Positions 17,017 to 24,662 of a DNA stretch of 64,000 bases are shown piece after piece. The DNA comes from DASXHY01 sp035552155 (lineage in GTDB: Bacteria > Verrucomicrobiota > Verrucomicrobiia > Limisphaerales > DASXHY01): the NCBI GenBank assembly GCA_035552155.1, contig DASZLX010000009.1, positions 1-64,000 on the forward strand. Direction: 5' to 3'. Both the position numbers and the translations under genes were made by a program. The notes beneath the pieces were generated by a model. The model was not told the origin of the DNA. It did not search any database and saw only the letters and a list, made by a program, of their open reading frames with translations. Position 1 is the stretch's first letter. Each line of letters begins with the position of its first letter.

Positions 17017-17025
17017 ACTGGACGT

Positions 17026-19425
17026 TTATTTTGCACGCAATGCCAGAGGCAAAAGTTCCGAGATGTGCCGCACGAAATGCACATTGAGCCTTTTGCGGAC
17101 TTCCTCAGGCACTTCCTGCCAGTCGGTTTTATTTTGTTCCGGCAGAATAACGTGCTTGATGCCGAACCGCGCCGCGGCGAGCACTTTTTCCTTGATGCCG
17201 CCCACGCGCATTACGCGCCCGCGCAGGCTGATTTCGCCGGTCATGGAAAACTCCGAGCGCACGCGCCGTTTGGTCAGCAGCGAAGCCAAGGCCACGAGCA
17301 AGGTTACGCCCGCGCTGGGGCCGTCTTTCGGCGTCGCGCCGGCGGGCACGTGGATGTGGATGTCAAATTTGTTGTAATCCGTCATGTCGACGCCGAGGGC
17401 CTTTGATTGGCTGCGCAAATAACTGAGCGCGGTCTGGGCGCTTTCCTTCATCACATCGCCCAGCGAGCCGGTGAGAATCAAACCGCCTTTGCCGGGCATG
17501 CGTGTCGCTTCAATGAACATCACTTCACCGCCGACCGGCGTCCAGGCCATGCCCGTGGCGATCCCAACTTCTTTGATGTTTTCCGCCGTTTCCGACACGA
17601 ACCGCGCACTGCCGAGATAATCCTTCAACGCTTCGGGTTTAAGCACCAGCGGCTTGTTGGTGTGGCCGTTGCTGCTGACAATTTTCCGCGTGGCTTTGCG
17701 TGTGAGCGCGGCAATTTCGCGTTCCAACTGCCGCACACCCGCCTCGCGCGTGTAATCATGAATGACCTGGCGGATGGTCGGGTCGGGAATTTTTACTTCG
17801 TCCTTGTCCAACCCATGCTCCTGCAACTGGCGCGGGACGAGGTAGCGTTTGGCGATTTGAAGCTTTTCGGATTCGGTGTAACTCGGCAATTCAATCACTT
17901 CCAGGCGGTCGCGCAGCGCGGGATGGATCGGGTCCAGCCAGTTCGCGGTGGTGATGAACAGCACGCGCGATAAATCGAAGGGCAAATCCAGGTAATAATC
18001 CGTGAAGGTGCTGTTCTGCGCCGGGTCCAGCACTTCGAGCAGCGCCGCAGCCGGGTCGCCGCGAAAATCCGCGCCGACTTTATCCAGTTCGTCCAGGAGG
18101 ATGACCGGATTCCGACTCTCGACCCGTTTCAAAGTCTGGATGATTCGCCCGGGCAATGCGCCGACGTAGGTGCGGCGGTGGCCGCGAATTTCCGCCTCAT
18201 CCCGCATGCCGCCGAGGGCGATGCGCGCGAATTTGCGCCCGAGGGCGTCCGCCACGCTTTTTCCGAGCGACGTTTTGCCGACGCCGGGCGGGCCGACGAG
18301 GCAAAGGATGGGGCCTTTGATCTGCTTGCGGCGTTTGATGACCGCGAGAAATTCGAGCAACCGATCTTTGACCTTATCCAGACCGAAATGCTGTTCGTTC
18401 AGGATTTTCTCGGCCTCTTTGAGATCAATCTTGTCTTCGGTTTCTTTCTCCCACGGCATCGCCACGATCCAGTCGAGATAATGCCGGGTAACGCCGTATT
18501 CGGCTGCTGCGGGCGGCATCTGTTGAAGACGCTCGAGTTCCTGGGTGGCGACTTTCTTGGCCTCGACCGGCATCGGCGTGGCATCGATCTTATCGCGAAT
18601 GGCCTTGATTTCGCCGGCGTTGGATTCCGTCTCGCCCAATTCGCGCTGGATGGCGCGCATTTGCTCGCGCAGGAAGAAATCCCGCTGCGTTTTGGAAATC
18701 GACGTAGCGACTTCGGTCTGAATTTTCGAACTGAGCGTCAGGACTTCGTGCTCGCGATTGAGCATCGGCAGCAGGAAAGTCAGGCGTTCCTTGACTGAGG
18801 TCGTTTCGAGCAATTTCTGGCGCTCGTCGAGATTTAAATTCAAATTGACCGCGACCAAATCGGTGAAGTGGCCGGGATCTTCCGTGTTCAGCGCGGCGAT
18901 CTTGACCTGCTCGGACAAGGCCGGCGAGAGCTTGATGATTTCCTGGAACTGGCCCTGCGCGTTGCGCATCATGGCGGTCACTTCGACCGTGTCCTCGGTC
19001 ACATCCTTCATCAGCTCGAATTTCGCATTGAGATAAGGATCGTGGCTGATGTAATCCTTGATGCGAACGCGCCAGAGACCTTCGACCAGGACGCGGACAG
19101 TGTTGTCCGGGAACTTCAACATTTTCAACAGCCGCGCCGCGCAACCCACTTCGTGCATTTCCTCGGGCGTGGGATTTTCGGCTTCGGGCTTGCGTTGCAA
19201 GGCCACGCCAAGCAAGCGATCGCCGGCGACGACGTCATCAATGAGCTTGATGCTTTGAGGTGTCTCCACGAGCAGGGGAGCGACCATGCCGGGAAAAATC
19301 ACGATGTCGGAAAGGCCGAGAATCGGAAGGGTTTGCGGCAGTGAATGGGCGGACACGCGCGCCGGAGCCTCAGGGTTTCCGGCGGCGCCCAGGATGCTGA
19401 TAAATTCGGTATCTGGCGACGTCAT
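17026..19425 (-). CDS. lon: ATP-dependent Lon protease
   Basis: Cytoplasmic AAA+ serine protease for damaged and regulatory proteins. The LonA N-terminal substrate domain covers about 30-220, followed by a coiled segment to about 320. The ATPase has Walker A GPPGVGKT (379-386) and Walker B ILLDELDK. The C-terminal protease domain has the Ser-Lys dyad: Ser about 704 in DGPSAG and Lys about 745 in GGIKEKVLAA. 799 residues, normal for LonA. hsp20 ends 53 bp upstream on the same strand, so the two quality-control genes probably form one unit. Confidence 0.97.
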   Translation of the reverse strand: MTSPDTEFISILGAAGNPEAPARVSAHSLPQTLPILGLSDIVIFPGMVAPLLVETPQSIKLIDDVVAGDRLLGVALQRKPEAENPTPEEMHEVGCAARLLKMLKFPDNTVRVLVEGLWRVRIKDYISHDPYLNAKFELMKDVTEDTVEVTAMMRNAQGQFQEIIKLSPALSEQVKIAALNTEDPGHFTDLVAVNLNLNLDERQKLLETTSVKERLTFLLPMLNREHEVLTLSSKIQTEVATSISKTQRDFFLREQMRAIQRELGETESNAGEIKAIRDKIDATPMPVEAKKVATQELERLQQMPPAAAEYGVTRHYLDWIVAMPWEKETEDKIDLKEAEKILNEQHFGLDKVKDRLLEFLAVIKRRKQIKGPILCLVGPPGVGKTSLGKSVADALGRKFARIALGGMRDEAEIRGHRRTYVGALPGRIIQTLKRVESRNPVILLDELDKVGADFRGDPAAALLEVLDPAQNSTFTDYYLDLPFDLSRVLFITTANWLDPIHPALRDRLEVIELPSYTESEKLQIAKRYLVPRQLQEHGLDKDEVKIPDPTIRQVIHDYTREAGVRQLEREIAALTRKATRKIVSSNGHTNKPLVLKPEALKDYLGSARFVSETAENIKEVGIATGMAWTPVGGEVMFIEATRMPGKGGLILTGSLGDVMKESAQTALSYLRSQSKALGVDMTDYNKFDIHIHVPAGATPKDGPSAGVTLLVALASLLTKRRVRSEFSMTGEISLRGRVMRVGGIKEKVLAAARFGIKHVILPEQNKTDWQEVPEEVRKRLNVHFVRHISELLPLALRAK

Positions 19426-19478
19426 CGCGTACTTTTACAAGGTTAGATGCCGCCGCCCGCTAAAAGTTCGGAAGAAAA

Positions 19479-19892
19479 TTAATTCCCTTCGGCGATGGGC
19501 ACCTTGGTGCTCTTAAGTTGCGCCTGGGCCACGGGAACATCAATACGTAAAAACCCGTTTAAATAAGCCGCCTTGGCCTGCCCCAAATCGTAACCTGGCG
19601 GCAGCTCCAGCATGCTCTCAAACGGGCCGTAATTAATTTCCATCACGAGAAAACTGCATTTAGGCGCGCGGCAGCCGTCCGGCCGGTTCCCACTGATGCG
19701 CAGGCGATTGCCCTCGATGGTTATTTCGAGGTTGTCGCTGCGCATACCGGCCAGCTCGACTTTGATGACCAATCCATTGTCGGTGGCATAAACGTCCGTG
19801 TTCGGGACCCAGTGCGCTCTCGCCGAACCTTCACGGCCACCGGCAGAGCGGGTCACAAAATGCACGGTCGAACTGACTTTGCACATGGCCAT
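19479..19892 (-). CDS. Hsp20/alpha-crystallin family small heat-shock protein
   Basis: ATP-independent holdase chaperone. The alpha-crystallin domain spans about 28-130: the first strand WVPNTDVYATDNGLVIKVEL, the ITIEGNRLRISG strand pair, the FESMLELPPGYD loop and the A-x-x-x-NGFLRIDVP segment (normally ANGVL-type), which is the conserved dimer strand. The short N-terminal arm has Cys and Arg residues. The C-terminal IxI-like tail is weak (TKVPIAE). Directly upstream of lon. Spacing suggests co-transcription; I see no CIRCE or other clear heat-shock operator. Confidence 0.9.
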   Translation of the reverse strand: MAMCKVSSTVHFVTRSAGGREGSARAHWVPNTDVYATDNGLVIKVELAGMRSDNLEITIEGNRLRISGNRPDGCRAPKCSFLVMEINYGPFESMLELPPGYDLGQAKAAYLNGFLRIDVPVAQAQLKSTKVPIAEGN

Positions 19893-19936
19893 TCCTGCGG
19901 AAAATTATCCTAGACGATTTGGATAAGCAAGCACGC

Positions 19937-20143
19937 TCATTTGGGTTTGATCAAAACTTGGGGACGCTCGCCTTTGCGGGCGCGAAAGATGACGGATTGC
20001 TGGGGTGCGGCGCTGCCCGCGGCCGAACAACCGCAATGCGTATCGCGCTGAAAACTGAATTTACGAGGGCGAAAACGAGCCCTCAATAATAAGGCCGCTG
20101 CGGCTCCGACAATCAATAAAGACACCAACTGCTGCCAATCCAT
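19937..20143 (-). CDS. Small single-pass membrane protein with Cys-rich tail
   Basis: 68 residues. Residues about 5-21 form one membrane helix, followed by Arg-rich RARFRPRK and a CGCS motif at about 37-40. The design (short TM, basic stretch, CxC) resembles FeoB-associated Cys-rich membrane proteins, but no feo genes are nearby, so the name is not applied. It lies 44 bp upstream of hsp20 on the same strand. Coding status is supported by the start, the helix and the lack of other use of this DNA; function unknown. Confidence 0.5.
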   Translation of the reverse strand: MDWQQLVSLLIVGAAAALLLRARFRPRKFSFQRDTHCGCSAAGSAAPQQSVIFRARKGERPQVLIKPK

Positions 20144-20287
20144 GCTGGCAAGATAATCTCAAATGTCCTTCGTGCAACTAATGATTTTAGGTGAGGGGCG
20201 GAGATGGGGGTGCTGCCGGGGGCGGATTCGGGTTTCGGATTTGTGCTCCCGCGCTCCTGCGTTCCGATGCCTTTGTTTTTAAAATGG

Positions 20288-20306
20288 CGGCGGTCGCAGA
20301 CCGCCG
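20288..20306. repeat. Perfect 8-bp GC hairpin upstream of the thioesterase gene
   Basis: CGGCGGTC and GACCGCCG separated by GCA. The thioesterase GTG start lies 15 bp after it. A similar GGCGGACCGCCG core is at about 51804-51820, between two convergent genes. Confidence 0.5.
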
Positions 20307-20320
20307 TTACAGTGACGCTC

Positions 20321-20740
20321 GTGTCTGCATCGATTTTTCGCCATCAGTACCGCGTGGTTTATGCCGATTGCTCGGTCGGCAATCATATTTATTACTCGCG
20401 TTATTTGGATATCCTGGAGGCGGCGCGGGGCGAGTTTTTTCGGCAGCTCGGCGTCCCGCTACTCCAATTGCAGGAGCAGGACATCATTTTCCCGGTGGTT
20501 GAATGTCATCTTCGCTATAAATGCCCGGCTCGTTATGATGAGGTGCTGACGATTGAATTGTGGACAACGCTGGCGCAGGGCGCGCGATTGAATTTTGGTT
20601 TCCGCATTTTGAAGGACGAGGCGACTCTTGTTCTTGAAGGCGAAACGTTTCACGTTTGCACCGGATTAAATGAAAAGCCAAAGCGCGTGCCGGAGGGTTT
20701 GTTAAAGGAGTTGAACCAGTTAAATGAGTCAAACAAGTGA
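20321..20740 (+). CDS. Acyl-CoA thioesterase, YbgC/FadM hotdog family
   Basis: Hotdog-fold hydrolase of acyl-CoA thioesters. The family signature is Tyr-Ala-Asp near the first strand (VVYADCSVGNHIYYSRYLDILEAA is about residues 11-34), with the Asp in the usual catalytic position, followed by EFFRQLG and the central strand VVECHLRYKCPARYDE. The GTG at 20321 gives 139 residues, the normal family length. An open frame to an ATG at 20204 adds 39 residues with no homology-like content and crosses a palindrome, so GTG is preferred. The C-terminal tail (LLKELNQLNESNK) is encoded by the GTTAAAT-type array. Confidence 0.85.
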   Translation: MSASIFRHQYRVVYADCSVGNHIYYSRYLDILEAARGEFFRQLGVPLLQLQEQDIIFPVVECHLRYKCPARYDEVLTIELWTTLAQGARLNFGFRILKDEATLVLEGETFHVCTGLNEKPKRVPEGLLKELNQLNESNK

Positions 20741-20825
20741 CTTCTTGCGACGGCGCTCATCAAATCCTTTGCGTTCTTACCCATTTAACTTATTTAACAC
20801 GTCATTGATCTAACGAATTCAACCA
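20701..20825. repeat. Inverted GTTAAAT-type repeat array, copy 2
   Basis: GTTAAAG, GTTGAAC, GTTAAAT and GTCAAAC units on the left (20701-20736) face ATTTAAC, ATTTAAC, ATCTAAC and ATTCAAC units on the right (20785-20825), with about 50 nt between. It overlaps the 3' end of the thioesterase gene and ends 3 bp before the ruvX ATG. Confidence 0.7.
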
Positions 20826-20827
20826 AC

Positions 20828-21241
20828 ATGCGCATCCTCGCCCTCGATCACGGAACCAAACGCATCGGCATCGCGCTCAGCGACGAATTGAAAATGATCG
20901 CGCAGCCGATGGAGTTCGTGCTGGCGGAGCCGTTCCTGGGATTTCTCACGCGGGTGAAGGAAATCATTCGCGAGAAGGAAGTGGAATTGATTCTCGTGGG
21001 CATGCCGCGAAATATGGATGGCAGTTACGGTCCGGCGGCGCTGAAGGTGCAGGAATTTGTCGCGGTGCTGAAGGAAAAGGTGGCCATACCGATCCAGATG
21101 TGGGACGAGCGATTGACTTCGGCGCAGGCGCAGCGTTTTCTCATCCAGGGCGGCGTGCGACGCCAGGACCGGAAGGAGAAGGTGGACAAAATGGCCGCGG
21201 CAATTTTGTTGCAGAGTTATTTGGATAGTTTGACCCAATAG
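20828..21241 (+). CDS. ruvX: Putative pre-16S rRNA nuclease / Holliday junction resolvase-like protein
   Basis: YqgF/RuvX family RNase H-fold nuclease, implicated in 16S rRNA 5' end maturation. First strand LALDHGTKRIGIALSD carries the catalytic Asp7. ILVGMPRNMDG is the second conserved strand with its Pro-Arg turn, and MWDERLTSAQA holds the DERxT motif. KVDKMAAAILLQSYLD is the final helix with the conserved Asp. 137 residues, normal. ATG at 20828 starts right after the GTTAAAT array. Confidence 0.95.
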   Translation: MRILALDHGTKRIGIALSDELKMIAQPMEFVLAEPFLGFLTRVKEIIREKEVELILVGMPRNMDGSYGPAALKVQEFVAVLKEKVAIPIQMWDERLTSAQAQRFLIQGGVRRQDRKEKVDKMAAAILLQSYLDSLTQ

Positions 21242-21244
21242 TTT

Positions 21245-21392
21245 AACCACGGATGGACGCGGATAAACACGGATAAACACGGATAGGGAAAAAAGTTTTG
21301 CGCGAATGAGCGCGAATTTTATAAAGTGTGAAAATGCCCACGCTTCACAGCGCTGTTTCATCCGTGTTTATCCGTGTCCATCCGTGGTTAAA
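21245..21392. repeat. MITE-like inverted repeat with CCACGGAT-type arms
   Basis: Left arm (21245-21285) is CCACGGATGGACGCGGAT followed by two TAAACACGGAT units. Right arm (21359-21392) is the reverse complement design, TCCGTG units ending in TCCGTGGTTAAA. About 73 nt lie between the arms, with no open frame of note. It sits between ruvX and truA; the truA GTG start is 6 bp past it. The same arms flank a GxxExxY gene at 40450-40917, so this may be a derivative without the gene. Confidence 0.75.
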
Positions 21393-21397
21393 ATCTT

Positions 21398-22189
21398 GTG
21401 AAATTCAAACTAACCATCGCCTATGACGGCGCCGGCTACGAAGGCTGGCAGGTGCAGAAGACCGGCACGGGCGTGCAGGAAATAGTTGAAACGGCGCTGG
21501 CGAAATTGTTTCCCAGCAAACCGAGATTGCACAGTTCGAGCCGCACGGATACGGGGGTGCATGCGCTGGGCATGGTGGCGCACTTTGAAGCGCCGGGGGA
21601 GGAATGGAAAATGACGCCGCGCAAACTGGCGCTGGCCCTCAATGCCTGGCTGCCGGAGGACATCCGCGTATTTTCGGCGGCCCGCGCTCCGGAAAAATTC
21701 CACGCGCGCTTCGATGCCAAAGGCAAACAGTATCGTTACTTTGTCTGGAACCACACCGGAATGAACCCGCTGATTCGCGGCACGGCCTGGCATGTGCCGC
21801 GAGAGCTGGATTTGAAAGCGATGCGCGCCGCCGCTGCGCTGTTTGTGGGCAAACATGACTTCAAATCGTTTGCGGCCAACCGGAATTATGAAATGGAATC
21901 CACCGTGCGCACGCTGATGCGCTGTGATTTCAAGAAGAGCGGACCGTTGCTCACGTTCGTCATCGAAGGCGACGGTTTTCTCTACAAGATGTGCCGGGGA
22001 ATTGTGGGCACGATTGTCCAGGCTGGCCTGGGAAAATTTCCGGCTTCAGAAATCAAACCAATGCTGGCGCAAAAAGACCGTCGCGTGGCCGGCATGACGG
22101 CGCCGGCGCAGGGGTTGGTGTTGTGGAAAGTTTTTTATTCGAAAACTCGTAGGAGCCGACGTGAGGAGGCTCTAATCAAGAAAAGTTAG
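21398..22189 (+). CDS. truA: tRNA pseudouridine(38-40) synthase TruA
   Basis: Isomerises uridines 38-40 in the anticodon stem of tRNAs. The catalytic motif SSRTDTGVHALG has Asp51. GWQVQ near the start, FHARFDAKGKQYRY and the FLYKMCRGIVG motif near the C-terminus are all family hallmarks. The start is GTG at 21398. 263 residues. The catalytic fold ends at about GLVLWKVFYSK; the last 14 residues (TRRSRREEALIKKS) are encoded by the 64-bp palindromic element at 22149-22212, which also supplies the stop codon. Confidence 0.96.
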   Translation: MKFKLTIAYDGAGYEGWQVQKTGTGVQEIVETALAKLFPSKPRLHSSSRTDTGVHALGMVAHFEAPGEEWKMTPRKLALALNAWLPEDIRVFSAARAPEKFHARFDAKGKQYRYFVWNHTGMNPLIRGTAWHVPRELDLKAMRAAAALFVGKHDFKSFAANRNYEMESTVRTLMRCDFKKSGPLLTFVIEGDGFLYKMCRGIVGTIVQAGLGKFPASEIKPMLAQKDRRVAGMTAPAQGLVLWKVFYSKTRRSRREEALIKKS

Positions 22190-22212
22190 AGCCTCGTCAC
22201 CTCGGCTCCTAC
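22149..22212. repeat. 64-bp palindromic element, copy A (end of truA)
   Basis: Begins GTAGGAGCCGACGTGAGGAG and ends with the near-complement CTCGTCACCTCGGCTCCTAC, about 28-bp imperfect arms and an A-rich centre. It covers the last 13 codons of truA and ends 9 bp before the trmL ATG. Copies B (25638-25699) and C (24601-24662) share the GCCGACGTGAGG-like arm and the GTAG/CTAC tips. Confidence 0.8.
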
Positions 22213-22221
22213 ATATAAGAT

Positions 22222-22695
22222 ATGCACATCGTCCTGGTCGAACCCGAGATTCCGCCGAACACCGGAAATGTTGCCCGATTGTGCGCGGCCACGCGGACGA
22301 CGTTGCATCTCATCGAACCATTCGGTTTCAAGCTCGACGACACGCAGCTCAAACGCGCCGGAATGGATTACTGGCAGCACGTCGAGTGGCATCGCTGGAA
22401 AGACTGGAGCACGTTCGCGCACGGCGTGCCCGCATCCGCGCGGCTGTGGTTTGTGGAATCCAATGGGCCGAAGCTTTACTCGGACGCCCAATTCGGACGG
22501 GATGATTACGTCGTGTTCGGCCGCGAGACGGCCGGGTTGCCGAAAAAGTTGCTCGAAGAAAATAGCGATCATTGGCTGCGCATACCCATGTTCAATCCCA
22601 ATGCTCGTTCGCTGAACCTGTCGAATTGTGTCGCGTTGGTTTTGTTTGAGGCGCTCAGGCAACAAGGGTTTTCCGGAGAATGGAGCAGTTCTTGA
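22222..22695 (+). CDS. trmL: tRNA (cytidine/uridine-34-2'-O)-methyltransferase TrmL
   Basis: SPOUT-class enzyme that 2'-O-methylates position 34 of leucine tRNAs using SAM. 157 residues, the normal short TrmL form with no extra RNA-binding domain. Motif 1 IPPNTGNVARLCAAT (about 10-24), motif 2 VVFGRETAGLP (about 92-102) and motif 3 RSLNLSNCVALVLFEALRQ (about 126-144), which form the trefoil knot and SAM pocket. Follows truA by 32 bp; both modify the anticodon arm. Confidence 0.95.
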   Translation: MHIVLVEPEIPPNTGNVARLCAATRTTLHLIEPFGFKLDDTQLKRAGMDYWQHVEWHRWKDWSTFAHGVPASARLWFVESNGPKLYSDAQFGRDDYVVFGRETAGLPKKLLEENSDHWLRIPMFNPNARSLNLSNCVALVLFEALRQQGFSGEWSSS

Positions 22696-22825
22696 ATGTG
22701 AAGAACGCGGATTATTGTCGATAAGGGAGTGGTTTTTAGGGGCGAATGCGTTCGCTCGCCCATCTACAAAGAGTTGTTCAAAAATAGGTTGGAACTTGTT
22801 TTTGTTCCGTTCATGATTTCGATGA

Positions 22826-24244
22826 ATGAAATTCATCAATGCGACCCGCTCCGTCTCGATGGTTTTACTATTTTGGGTGTGCTGCCTGCCTTTTGCCGCT
22901 GGCGCCGCTCCGGGCGCATCCACGCTGGAGGAGCGAGTGACCCGGTTGGAAGCCACGAGTCAAACGGCGGCGCCGGCCATTAATTCGGGAGACAACGCCT
23001 GGCTGCTGATCAGTTCCGCCCTGGTGCTGATGATGACCGCGCCGGGATTGATTTTGTTTTATGGCGGATTGGTGCGCAGCAAAAACGTCCTCTCGACCAT
23101 CGCGCACAGCCTCATACTGATGGCAGTCATTTCGGCGCTCTGGATGGTTTATGGCTACAGCATGGCGTTCGGCAAGGGAAATGCCTTTTTCGGAAATCCA
23201 TTGCAATACTTTCTGCTCAACGGGGTCGGCGGCGCGCCCAATCCGGAATACGCCGGGACCGTGCCGCAGCAAAGTTTCATGCTGTTTCAAATGATGTTCG
23301 CCATTATCACGCCGGCGCTCATCAGCGGTGCGGTGGCGGAGCGGATCAAATTCAGCGCCTACCTGATGTTCACGGTGCTGTGGGTGACGATTGTTTACTT
23401 TCCCCTGTGCCACATGGTGTGGGGCACGGGCGGTCTTTTTAATTGGGCGCTCGGCGGGAAATATCCGGTGCTGGATTTCGCGGGCGGGACGGTAGTCCAT
23501 GTGAGTTCGGGTGTGTCGGCGCTGGTCTGCGCGCTCATGCTTGGCAAACGGGTGGGATTTCCGCGCGAGCCCATGCTCCCGCACAATGTCGTGCTGAGTC
23601 TCATCGGCACTGGATTGCTATGGGTCGGGTGGTTTGGATTTAACGCCGGCAGCGCGGTGAGCGCCGGTGCGCTGGCCACGAGCGCGTTCGCCGCCACGCA
23701 TTTTTCGGCTGCGGCGGGAGCGCTCGGTTGGGCGGGCATGGAATGGTTTTGGAAAGGCAAACCCAGCGTGCTGGGTGTCGCTTCGGGCATGGTCGCTGGG
23801 CTCGCCACGATTACCCCGGCTTCGGGTTTTGTCACCATACCGGTCGCGTTTCTCATCGGCCTGAGCGGGGGAGTGGTTTGTTATTTGGCGGTTACGAAAC
23901 TGAAACACCGCTTCGGTTATGATGATTCGCTGGACGTCTTCGGAGTGCATGGTGTGGGCAGCATGATTGGCCTGCTGATGCTCGGCCTGTTCGCGAATGC
24001 AACCGTGAATGCCTCGATTGGCGACACCTTCCATTCGGGTGGAAAAATTATTTCGCTCGCGGGCAGCGCGGCTCAATTCGTGAACCAACTTCGAGGCGTG
24101 CTGTTCACCGCGGCCCTGGCGGGAGTGGCGACGTTTGTCATCCTGAAGTTGGTCGACGCGGTGGTGGGACTGCGCGTCACGATTGAAGAGGAGGATTCGG
24201 GATTGGATTTAACCCAACATGGCGAAAGCGCGTATAATGATTAA
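22826..24244 (+). CDS. amtB: Ammonium transporter
   Basis: Trimeric inner-membrane ammonium channel. Residues 1-26 are a cleavable signal (CCLPFAAGA), then a short coiled stretch (TLEERVTRLEATSQ), then eleven membrane helices. Signatures: MMTAPGLILFYGGLVRSKN, DFAGGTVVHVSSG with the first pore His, and DVFGVHGVGSM with the second pore His. The C-terminal tail DAVVGLRVTIEEEDSGLDLTQHG is the GlnK-binding region. It is followed by glnK after 12 bp, the classic amtB-glnK pair. I find no convincing sigma-54 promoter upstream. Confidence 0.97.
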   Translation: MKFINATRSVSMVLLFWVCCLPFAAGAAPGASTLEERVTRLEATSQTAAPAINSGDNAWLLISSALVLMMTAPGLILFYGGLVRSKNVLSTIAHSLILMAVISALWMVYGYSMAFGKGNAFFGNPLQYFLLNGVGGAPNPEYAGTVPQQSFMLFQMMFAIITPALISGAVAERIKFSAYLMFTVLWVTIVYFPLCHMVWGTGGLFNWALGGKYPVLDFAGGTVVHVSSGVSALVCALMLGKRVGFPREPMLPHNVVLSLIGTGLLWVGWFGFNAGSAVSAGALATSAFAATHFSAAAGALGWAGMEWFWKGKPSVLGVASGMVAGLATITPASGFVTIPVAFLIGLSGGVVCYLAVTKLKHRFGYDDSLDVFGVHGVGSMIGLLMLGLFANATVNASIGDTFHSGGKIISLAGSAAQFVNQLRGVLFTAALAGVATFVILKLVDAVVGLRVTIEEEDSGLDLTQHGESAYND

Positions 24245-24256
24245 AAAAACAAGTCT

Positions 24257-24595
24257 ATGAAAAAAATTGAAGCAATCATCAAGCCTTTCAAGCTGAACGA
24301 CGTGAAGGAAGCGCTGCAGGAAATCGGCATCCAGGGCATGACTGTCACCGAGGTGAAGGGATTTGGCCGGCAGAAGGGACACACGGAGATTTATCGCGGG
24401 AGCGAATATACCGTGGATTTCCTGCCGAAGGTTAAGATCGAAATCGTCATCGCCGATGCGCAGCTCAAGCCGGCCATCGATGTGATCACGAAAACCGCGC
24501 GCACGGGAAAGATCGGCGACGGAAAAATCTTCGTGATGCCGGTTGAGACCGCGATTCGGATTCGCACGGAGGAGCAGGGCGAAAGCGCGATGTAA
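24257..24595 (+). CDS. glnK: P-II nitrogen regulatory protein
   Basis: Trimeric sensor of 2-oxoglutarate, ATP/ADP and, through uridylylation, glutamine; here most likely plugs AmtB when ammonium is plentiful. 112 residues. The T-loop contains Tyr51 in YRGSEYTVDFLPK, the uridylylation site. B-loop TGKIGDGKIFV and the C-loop are intact. Start 12 bp after amtB. Assigned to GlnK by neighbourhood; sequence alone does not separate GlnB from GlnK. Confidence 0.95.
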   Translation: MKKIEAIIKPFKLNDVKEALQEIGIQGMTVTEVKGFGRQKGHTEIYRGSEYTVDFLPKVKIEIVIADAQLKPAIDVITKTARTGKIGDGKIFVMPVETAIRIRTEEQGESAM

Positions 24596-24600
24596 TGTTC

Positions 24601-24662
24601 GTCGCAGCCGAGGCGACGGGGCTCAAGGCTTTTTGGATTGGAGCCTTGACGTCGGCTGCTAC
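24601..24662. repeat. 62-bp palindromic element, copy C (between glnK and leuS)
   Basis: Begins GTCGCAGCCGAGGCGACGGG and ends GACGTCGGCTGCTAC, arms of about 26 bp with mismatches. It fills the whole gap between the convergent glnK and leuS genes and contains GGCTC/GAGCC stems next to short T runs, so it probably also serves as a two-way terminator. Confidence 0.75.

Noticed and set aside
19937..20143. Naming the small Cys-rich membrane protein as FeoB-associated
   Set aside because: The design is similar but no feo genes are near and the match is only by composition.
22780..22825. Sigma-54 promoter upstream of amtB
   Set aside because: A TGGAAC...TTG-like string exists, but the GG-N10-GC spacing is not met.
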